A program made the translations under genes and the position numbers. Below, piece after piece: positions 57,625 through 64,000 of a stretch of 64,000 bases of DNA. Position 1 is the first letter of the stretch. Every line of letters starts with the position of its first letter. The stretch is from positions 1-64,000 of the forward strand of contig NZ_BCQT01000023.1 of the NCBI RefSeq assembly GCF_001552215.1. The letters run 5' to 3'. The notes beneath the pieces were generated by a model. It was not told where the DNA came from. It worked only from the letters and a program-made list of their open reading frames with translations, and made no database searches. The DNA comes from Actinomadura macra NBRC 14102. Its GTDB lineage: Bacteria > Actinomycetota > Actinomycetes > Streptosporangiales > Streptosporangiaceae.

Positions 57625-58945
57625 TGGTGACCTCCTCTGGAGGGGTTTTGATCGTGGTCGCCCCGGCCGGGCCGCCGTGGTAGTGCGGCGCGTCCATCGG
57701 CGGCACCGGGAACCCGCCCGCGGCGGGGTCGCGCGGCGCGTCCCGGTCCATCCCCGGGACGATCTCCTTGTCGTCCTCGCCCCGGAACATCTCCCAGACC
57801 ACCGTGGCCACCAGCACGACCGCCGCGACGACCGCGGCGCCGATGAAGATCTTCTGTACGTCGTAGCCCTCGTTGCGGAAAGCCTTGACGGTCGCGACCA
57901 GCAGGATCCAGCCGAGCGAGAAGGGCATCAGCACCTTCCAGCCGAGCTTCATCAGCTGGTCGTAGCGCACCCGCGGCAGGGAGCCGCGCAGCCAGATGAA
58001 GAAGAAGATGAACAACCACAGCTTGACCAGGAACCACAGCACCGGCCACCAGCCGGCGTTGGCGCCCTCCCACACCGTGGAGATCGGCGCGGGCGCCCGC
58101 CAGCCGCCGAGGAACAGCGTCGTGGCGAGGGCCGACAGCGTCGCGAGGTTGATGTACTCCGCCAGGAAGAACATCGCGAACTTCAGCGAGGAGTACTCGG
58201 TGTGGAAGCCGCCGACCAGCTCGCCCTCGCCCTCGGGCAGGTCGAACGGGATGCGGTTCGACTCCCCCATCATGGTGATCACGTACACGATGAAGGACGG
58301 GAACAGCAGCACCACGTACCACTTGTCGTGCTGCGCCGCGACGATGTCGGAGGTGGACATCGAGCCGGCGAACATGAACACCGCGACGAACGACAGCCCC
58401 ATCGCGATCTCGTAGGAGATCATCTGCGCGGACGAGCGGAGCCCGCCGAGCAGCGAGTACGGCGACATCGACGACCAGCCGGCGAGCACGATCCCGTAGA
58501 TGCCCATGGACGACATCGCCAGCACCAGCAGCACCGCGACCGGCAGGTCGGTGCCCTGTAGCGCCGTCTCGTGCCCGAACACCGACACCGTCGGCCCGAA
58601 CGGGATGATCACGAAGGAGATGAACGCCGGCACCGCCGAGATGATCGGCGCGAGGACGAACACGAGCTTGTCGACCTGGCGGGGGACGATGTCCTCCTTC
58701 AGCGCCAGCTTGACACCGTCCGCGAGGCCCTGGAGCAGCCCGAACGGGCCGACCCGGTTCGGGCCGACGCGCAGCTGCATCCGGCCGATGACGCGCCGCT
58801 CCACCCACATCGACAGCAGGACGGTCAGCACCAGGAACACGAAGATCGCCAGGACCTTGCCGCCGATCAGCCACCACGGGTCGCTGCCGAAGTCCTTCAG
58901 CCCGGGTTCCTTCGCGGGCGCCGCCGCGAGCAGGTGCGGACTCAT
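57611..58945 (-). CDS. nuoH: NADH-quinone oxidoreductase subunit H, main operon
   Basis: A 444-residue eight-span subunit with VERRVIGRMQLRVGPNRVGP and the ESNRIPFDLPEGEGELVGGF quinone-site loop. The last 75 residues (FRGEDDKEIVPGMDRDAPRD onward) form an actinobacterial cytoplasmic tail. ATG 58945 overlaps the nuoG stop. Confidence 0.96.
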   Translation of the reverse strand: MSPHLLAAAPAKEPGLKDFGSDPWWLIGGKVLAIFVFLVLTVLLSMWVERRVIGRMQLRVGPNRVGPFGLLQGLADGVKLALKEDIVPRQVDKLVFVLAPIISAVPAFISFVIIPFGPTVSVFGHETALQGTDLPVAVLLVLAMSSMGIYGIVLAGWSSMSPYSLLGGLRSSAQMISYEIAMGLSFVAVFMFAGSMSTSDIVAAQHDKWYVVLLFPSFIVYVITMMGESNRIPFDLPEGEGELVGGFHTEYSSLKFAMFFLAEYINLATLSALATTLFLGGWRAPAPISTVWEGANAGWWPVLWFLVKLWLFIFFFIWLRGSLPRVRYDQLMKLGWKVLMPFSLGWILLVATVKAFRNEGYDVQKIFIGAAVVAAVVLVATVVWEMFRGEDDKEIVPGMDRDAPRDPAAGGFPVPPMDAPHYHGGPAGATTIKTPPEEVTSGTH

Positions 58946-61518
58946 CGTGAGCCTCCAGCGGTGTTCTCGGTCCCGCCGCCATCGGTGGCGTCGGCTCGGG
59001 TGGCACCGGTGGGCGCCGGGCCGGTCCGCGTCGCGCGGACGCGCGTGACGCCGGCGACCGTGCCGTCCGCGGGTGCACCGGCGGGCTCACCGGCCGCGAT
59101 CCGGACGACGCCTCCGGCCGTTGTCCCGAGGTCCCGGTGCAGGCTACAGCCCGCCGAGTTCGTCGGCAGCCACACGACCCGATCGGGCAGGTCGGCGGTG
59201 ACCTCCAGCGGCAGCGTGACCGCGCCGCCGGCCGCCGACACGGTCACGGTGCCGGTGTCCGTCGCGCCGATCTCGGCGGCCGTCGCGGGCGACAGCCGGG
59301 CCACCGCGGGCTTCGCGGTGCCCGCGAGGAACGGCTCGCCGTCCTGGAGCCGGCCTCCGTCGAGCAGCAGCCGCCAGGTCGCCAGCAGCGCCTCGCCGTG
59401 CCCGGGCTGCGGCGGGAGCGCCTGCGGCACGTTCGGCGCGTCCGGGCGCTCGCCGCGGTAGGCGCCGAGACCGGTCAGCTCCCGGCGCGCCGCCTCGGGT
59501 CCGGGCAGCCCCAGGTGGACGTCCATCTCGTTCGCCAGCGCGTCCAGGACCCGCAGGTCCGACAGCCGCCCGGCGGACTTCAGCACCACGTCGAACTGCC
59601 GGCCGCGGCCCTCCCAGTTGACGAACGTGCCGGACTTCTCGGCGACCGCCGCGACCGGCAGCACCACGTCCGCGCGGTCGGTGACGGCGCTCGGCCGCTG
59701 CTCCAGGCTCACCACGAACGGCGTCGCGTCCAGCGCCGCCAGCATCGCCGCGGGGTCGGCCAGGTCGCCCGGGTCGACGCCGCCGACGAGCAGCGCGCCG
59801 CGCCGTCCCTGCGCCGCCGCCGCGATGATCCCATCGGTGCCGAGGCCGGGCGCCGCGGGCAGCTCGGCCACGCCCCAGGCGCGGGCCACCTCGGCGCGCG
59901 CCCCCGGGTCGGCGGCCGGACGGCCGATCGGCAGCAGCCCGGGCAGCGCCCCGGCCTCGATCGCGCCGCGCTCCCCGGCCCGGCGCGGTACCCACGCCAG
60001 CCGGGCGCCGGTCACCTGCGCGAGCCGCACCACCGACGACAGCGCGCCGGGGCTGCCCGCCAGCCGCTCACCCACCATGATCACGGCGCCGGGGGTCTCC
60101 AGCAGCGTGCGGACGTCCGCGCGGTGGTCGTCGCCGATCAGCGAGCCGAGCGTCTCGGCCTCGGCGCCGGGCGGCGTCGGCAGCAGCGTGCCGCCGACCT
60201 TGCGCAGCCCGCGCGTCGCGAACGGCGCGGCCGCGAAGACCTTCAGCCCGTTCTTGCGGAACGCCTTGCGCAGCCGCAGGAACACGATCGCGGACTCCTC
60301 CTCCGGCTCGAAGCCGGCGAGCAGCACCGCGGGCGCCTTCTCCAGGTCGGCGTAGGACACCTCGATCGGACGGCCCGCGACGGACGAGGCGAGGAACTGC
60401 GACTCCTCGTCCGAGAGCGGGCGGGCCCGGAAGTCGACGTCGTTGGTGCCGAGCGCGATCCGGGCGAACTTGGCGTAGGCGTAGGCGTCCTCCAGCGTCA
60501 CCCGCCCGCCGGCCAGCACGCCCGCCGAGCCGCGCGCCGCCGCGAGCCCGCGGGCCGCGATCGTGAGCGCCTCGGGCCAGGACGCGGCCTCCAGCTCGCC
60601 GTTCTCGCCCCGGACGAGCGGGTGCGTCAGCCGGTCGGGCCGGGTGGCGTAGGTGAACGCCCAGCGGCCCTTGTCGCAGTTCCACTCCTCGTTGACCTGC
60701 GGGTCGTCCCCGGCCAGCCGCCGCGTGATCTTTCCGCGCCGGTGGTCGGTGCGCAGCGCGCAGCCGGCCGCGCAGTGCTCGCACGTGCTCGGCTGGGACA
60801 CGAGGTCGAACGGCCGCGACCGGAACCGGTACGCGGCGCCGGTCAGCGCGCCCACCGGGCAGATCTGCACGGTGTTGCCGGAGAAGTAGGACTGGAACGG
60901 CTTGCCGTCCGCCGCGCCGACCTGCTCCTTCGCGCCGCGCTCGAACAGGTCGATGAACGCGTCGCCGGCGATCTGGTCGGAGAACCGGGTGCAGCGGGCG
61001 CACTGGATGCAGCGCTCCCGGTCGAGCAGCACCTGGCTCGACAGCGGGATCGGCTTGGGGAACGTCCGCTTCGCCTCGGTGAACCGGGTCTCGCCGCGCC
61101 CGTTGGACATCGCCTGGTTCTGCAGCGGGCATTCGCCGCCCTTGTCGCAGATCGGGCAGTCCAGCGGGTGGTTGATGAGCAGCAGTTCCATCACGCCGTG
61201 CTGCGCCTTGTCGGCGACCGGCGAGGTGAGCTGGGTCTTGACGACCATGCCCGGCATCACGGTGGTCGTGCACGACGCCTGCGGCTTCGGCATCCCGCGG
61301 CCGTTCCCGGCGTCGGGGATCTCCACGAGGCACTGCCGGCAGGCGCCGACGGGGTCGAGCAGCGGATGGTCGCAGAACCGCGGGATCTGGATGCCGAGCA
61401 GCTCGGCGGCCCGGATGATCAGTGTGCCCTTCGGCACCTCGATCTGGAAACCGTCGATCGTGCACGAGATCAGGTCCTCGCGCCGCTCGACGGCGGCCTT
61501 GTCGTCGGTGACCGTCAC
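58942..61518 (-). CDS. nuoG: NADH-quinone oxidoreductase subunit G, main operon
   Basis: An 858-residue subunit. The N-terminal 2Fe-2S ligands (CDHPLLDPVGACRQC), the His-type cluster (CPICDKGGEC), CIQCARC and NTVQICPVGAL follow in order, then CEHCAAGC with a distant Cys (WNCDKGRW) for the extra N7 cluster. The rest is a molybdopterin-oxidoreductase-like domain without cofactor ligands. GTG 61518 overlaps the nuoF stop; the frame extends far upstream but only as a shadow of nuoF. The C-terminal 30 residues are low complexity. Confidence 0.95.
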   Translation of the reverse strand: MTVTDDKAAVERREDLISCTIDGFQIEVPKGTLIIRAAELLGIQIPRFCDHPLLDPVGACRQCLVEIPDAGNGRGMPKPQASCTTTVMPGMVVKTQLTSPVADKAQHGVMELLLINHPLDCPICDKGGECPLQNQAMSNGRGETRFTEAKRTFPKPIPLSSQVLLDRERCIQCARCTRFSDQIAGDAFIDLFERGAKEQVGAADGKPFQSYFSGNTVQICPVGALTGAAYRFRSRPFDLVSQPSTCEHCAAGCALRTDHRRGKITRRLAGDDPQVNEEWNCDKGRWAFTYATRPDRLTHPLVRGENGELEAASWPEALTIAARGLAAARGSAGVLAGGRVTLEDAYAYAKFARIALGTNDVDFRARPLSDEESQFLASSVAGRPIEVSYADLEKAPAVLLAGFEPEEESAIVFLRLRKAFRKNGLKVFAAAPFATRGLRKVGGTLLPTPPGAEAETLGSLIGDDHRADVRTLLETPGAVIMVGERLAGSPGALSSVVRLAQVTGARLAWVPRRAGERGAIEAGALPGLLPIGRPAADPGARAEVARAWGVAELPAAPGLGTDGIIAAAAQGRRGALLVGGVDPGDLADPAAMLAALDATPFVVSLEQRPSAVTDRADVVLPVAAVAEKSGTFVNWEGRGRQFDVVLKSAGRLSDLRVLDALANEMDVHLGLPGPEAARRELTGLGAYRGERPDAPNVPQALPPQPGHGEALLATWRLLLDGGRLQDGEPFLAGTAKPAVARLSPATAAEIGATDTGTVTVSAAGGAVTLPLEVTADLPDRVVWLPTNSAGCSLHRDLGTTAGGVVRIAAGEPAGAPADGTVAGVTRVRATRTGPAPTGATRADATDGGGTENTAGGSR

Positions 61519-62813
61519 CTGGCACCTCCCCAGAGGGTGGACTTGGACGGGTCGAACGGACAGCCGCCCTGCTCGAAGTGCTGGAGGTACTCGTCCCGGA
61601 ACAGCTTGATGGACGAGACGACCGGGCTCGTCGCGCCGTCGCCCAGCGCGCAGAACGAGCGGCCGAGGATGTTGTCCGACAGGTCGAGGAGGGTCTCCAG
61701 GTCCTTCTCCTCGCCCTGCCCGGCCTCCAGCCGCTTCAGCATCTGCTTGTACCAGTAGGTGCCCTCGCGGCACGGCGTGCACTTGCCGCACGACTCGTGC
61801 GCGTAGAACTCCGACCAGCGCAGGACGGCCCGGACGACGCACGTCGTCTCGTCGAAGATCTGGAGGGCCCGGGTTCCGAGCATGGACCCGGCCGCGCCGA
61901 CGGACTCGAAGTCCAGCGGGACGTCCAGGTGCTCGTCGGTGAAGATCGGCGTGGACGAGCCGCCCGGCGTCCAGAACTTCAGCCGGTGCCCCTCGCGGAC
62001 GCCGCCCGCCATCTCGAGCAGTTCCCGCAGCGTGATACCGAGCGGCGCCTCGTACTGCCCGGGCCTCGTGACATGCCCCGACAGGGAGAAGATCCCGAAT
62101 CCCTGGGACTTCTCGGTGCCCATGGAGGCGAACCAGTCGGCGCCGTTCGCCACGATCGAGGGAACCGAGGCGATCGACTCGACGTTGTTGATGACAGTGG
62201 GCCCGCCGTACAGGCCCGCGACCGCCGGGAAGGGAGGCTTCAGCCTGGGCTGACCGCGGAACCCTTCCAGGGAGTCCAGCAGCGCCGTCTCCTCGCCGCA
62301 GATGTAGGCCCCGGCGCCGCTGTGCACGACCACGTCAAGGTCGTAGCCGGACCCGAGGATGTCCTTGCCGAGGTAGCCGGCTTCGTAGGCCTCCGCGACC
62401 GCCCGCTGCACCCGGCGGATCACGTGCAGCACCTCGCCGCGCACGTAGATGAACGCGTGGCTGGACTTGATCGCGTACGAGCTGATGATGACGCCCTCGA
62501 CCAGCACGTGCGGGTTGGCCATCATCAGCGGGATGTCCTTGCAGGTGCCCGGCTCGGACTCGTCGGCGTTGACGACGAGGTAGCGCGGGTTGGGGCTGCT
62601 CGGCGGCAGGAACCCCCACTTCATGCCGGTGGGGAACCCGGCGCCGCCGCGTCCGCGCAGGCCGGAGTCCTTGACCGCCTGGACGATCTCGTCCGGCTCC
62701 ATCCGGAACGCGGTGCGCAGCGCCTCGTAGCCGCCCTCGCGCTCGTAGCCCTCGCGGGTGAACGAGTCGGGCTGGTCCCAGTTCTTGGTGAGGATCGGGG
62801 TGAGCGTGGTCAC
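61515..62813 (-). CDS. nuoF: NADH-quinone oxidoreductase subunit F, main operon
   Basis: A 432-residue NADH-binding subunit. GRGGAGFPTGMKWGF and NADESEPGTCKD bind NADH and FMN, and ESCGKCTPCREG binds the N3 4Fe-4S cluster. GTG 62813 overlaps the nuoE stop. No counterpart exists in the partial cluster. Confidence 0.96.
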   Translation of the reverse strand: MTTLTPILTKNWDQPDSFTREGYEREGGYEALRTAFRMEPDEIVQAVKDSGLRGRGGAGFPTGMKWGFLPPSSPNPRYLVVNADESEPGTCKDIPLMMANPHVLVEGVIISSYAIKSSHAFIYVRGEVLHVIRRVQRAVAEAYEAGYLGKDILGSGYDLDVVVHSGAGAYICGEETALLDSLEGFRGQPRLKPPFPAVAGLYGGPTVINNVESIASVPSIVANGADWFASMGTEKSQGFGIFSLSGHVTRPGQYEAPLGITLRELLEMAGGVREGHRLKFWTPGGSSTPIFTDEHLDVPLDFESVGAAGSMLGTRALQIFDETTCVVRAVLRWSEFYAHESCGKCTPCREGTYWYKQMLKRLEAGQGEEKDLETLLDLSDNILGRSFCALGDGATSPVVSSIKLFRDEYLQHFEQGGCPFDPSKSTLWGGAR

Positions 62814-63604
62814 TGGTTACGCCCCTCCTGGCTGCCGGGCTTCACATCGCCGCCGATGGGCTTGCCCGGCTCGTTCGGCGGCGGGTCGGTGACCTCGCCC
62901 GGCTTCACGGGCTCGTGCGGCCGCTCCCGGTCCACATCCGTGGCTGGCGCCTCCCACCCGCGCTCCTGCGCGAGCTTCAGTCCGCGCAGCGACTCCGGAC
63001 CGGCCTGGACGCCCTCGTGCGCGAGCCCGTCGGGGAACCCCGCCAGCACCCGCGAGGCGTCCTTCCAGCCGGCCAGGGTGTTCGGCCCACGCGAAGGAAG
63101 CACTTGCTTACCAGAGCGCAGATCATCAACGAGGCGCTTGGCCTTCTCGGGAGTCATGTTGTCGAAGAACTCCCAGTTGACCATCATCACCGGCGCGAAG
63201 TCGCAGGCGGCGTTGCACTCGATCCGCTCCAGGCTGACCTTGCCGTCCGCGGTGGCCTCGTCGTGCCCCACCCCGGCGTGCTCGCTCAGCTCGTCCCAGA
63301 TCTGGTCGCCGCCCATCACCGCGCACAGCGTGTTGATGCACACGCCGACGTGGTACTCGCCCACCGGCTTCTGCTTGTACTGCGTGTAGAAGGTCACGAC
63401 GCCCGTCACCTGCGCGGCCGTGATCCCGAGCTGCTCCGCGCAGAACTCGATGCCGTTCTGGGTGACATGCCCCTCCACCGACTGCACCAGGTGCAGCAGC
63501 GGCAGCAGCGCCGACCTCGGCTTCGGATACCGGCCGATGATCTCCTTGGCGTCCCGCTCCAGCCGCTCCCGGACGTCGGGCTCGTATGCGCTGGTCTCCG
63601 TCAT
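62810..63604 (-). CDS. nuoE: NADH-quinone oxidoreductase subunit E, main operon
   Basis: A 264-residue thioredoxin-fold subunit. The 2Fe-2S cysteines are in GVCINTLCAVMGG and ECNAACDFAPVMM. About 75 extra C-terminal residues are Pro-rich (PPPNEPGKPIGGDVKPG). ATG 63604 overlaps the nuoD stop. Confidence 0.95.
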   Translation of the reverse strand: MTETSAYEPDVRERLERDAKEIIGRYPKPRSALLPLLHLVQSVEGHVTQNGIEFCAEQLGITAAQVTGVVTFYTQYKQKPVGEYHVGVCINTLCAVMGGDQIWDELSEHAGVGHDEATADGKVSLERIECNAACDFAPVMMVNWEFFDNMTPEKAKRLVDDLRSGKQVLPSRGPNTLAGWKDASRVLAGFPDGLAHEGVQAGPESLRGLKLAQERGWEAPATDVDRERPHEPVKPGEVTDPPPNEPGKPIGGDVKPGSQEGRNQ

Positions 63605-64000
63605 CGGTCCACTCCCCCCATGACCGGGTCGATGCTGGCCACGGCGGCGATGACGTCGGCGATCATGCCGCCTTCGGCCATCGCCGGGGTGGCCTGCAGG
63701 TTGACGAAGGACGGCTCGCGGAAGTGCACGCGGTACGGGCGGGTGCCGCCGTCGCTGACCACGTGCGCGCCGAGCTCGCCGCGCGGCGACTCGATGTGCG
63801 AGTACGCCTGCCCCGCGGGCACCCGGAAACCCTCGGTGACGAGCTTGAAGTGGTGGATCAGCGCCTCCATCGAGGTGCCCATGATGTGCGCGATGTGCTT
63901 GGGCGAGTTGCCCATCCCGTCCGCGCCGATCGCGAGCTGCGCCGGCCAGCCGATCTTCTTGTCCTCGATCATCACCGGGCCCTTGACCGACTGGAGCCGC
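63601..64000 (-). CDS. nuoD: NADH-quinone oxidoreductase subunit D, C-terminal part only
   Basis: The last 133 codons of NuoD run off the window end. MGTSMEALIHHFKLVTEGFR, YSHIESPRGELGAHVVSDGG and the final AVASIDPVMGGVDR are the family C-terminus near the quinone site. Being the only nuoD in the window, it is the natural candidate to complete the partial cluster. Confidence 0.95.
   Translation of the reverse strand, partial: RLQSVKGPVMIEDKKIGWPAQLAIGADGMGNSPKHIAHIMGTSMEALIHHFKLVTEGFRVPAGQAYSHIESPRGELGAHVVSDGGTRPYRVHFREPSFVNLQATPAMAEGGMIADVIAAVASIDPVMGGVDR

Overview
The window is high-GC DNA from an actinomycete. The evidence is the strong GC bias at third codon positions, GTG/TTG starts, leaderless promoters, a conservon, DUF397/DUF5753 genes and an actinobacterial-type nuo operon. 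Gene content fits a Streptosporangiales/Thermomonosporaceae-like genome (Actinomadura relatives), but the sequence does not fix the genus.

Layout. 1-4200: YajQ 3' end, a chloramphenicol-type MFS exporter, a divergent XRE regulator/methionine aminopeptidase pair, and HtpX. 4308-14742 (minus strand): a second, incomplete complex I set, nuoA-B-C-H and nuoI-J-K-L-M-N, with no nuoD, E, F or G and with a helix-hairpin-helix membrane-protein gene inserted in the opposite direction between nuoH and nuoI. 14894-17882: two paralogous Pro-rich single-pass membrane proteins. 17914-21301: a predicted Cys-containing leader peptide, a possible iron box, and korA-korB (2-oxoacid:ferredoxin oxidoreductase). 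21584-34677: a SecDF-P1-like membrane protein, YceI and a DHA2 exporter that both carry carboxypeptidase-regulatory-like domains, a TetR, an unusual hydrolase-ABC ATPase fusion with its permease, a second TetR, a secreted hydrolase and a NarL-type two-component system. 34774-38906: a decayed region with gene fragments, VapBC and msrA remnants, one intact VapBC, a truncated DUF5753 gene plus DUF397, and a long structured inverted repeat. 38907-40991: msrA, rarD and a small secreted protein. 41489-45407: a three-gene diterpenoid-type unit (P450, class I and class II terpene cyclases). 45640-49592: a four-gene conservon (sensor kinase, roadblock, DUF742, GTPase). 49653-64000 (minus strand): polyprenyl diphosphate synthase at the end of a complete-type nuo operon (nuoD partial, E, F, G, H, I, J, K, L, M, N).

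How it fits together. The complete operon encodes the NADH-oxidising modules E, F and G; the partial cluster lacks them but keeps the proton-pumping subunits and the ferredoxin-like NuoI. It lies beside korAB, whose product is reduced ferredoxin. The simplest reading is a ferredoxin-fed complex I variant that would have to borrow NuoD from the complete operon. The polyprenyl synthase next to the main operon probably makes the menaquinone tail used by both. The likeliest less-described items are this NuoD-less set with its kor leader, the terpene unit with non-canonical cyclase motifs, and the hydrolase-ABC fusion.
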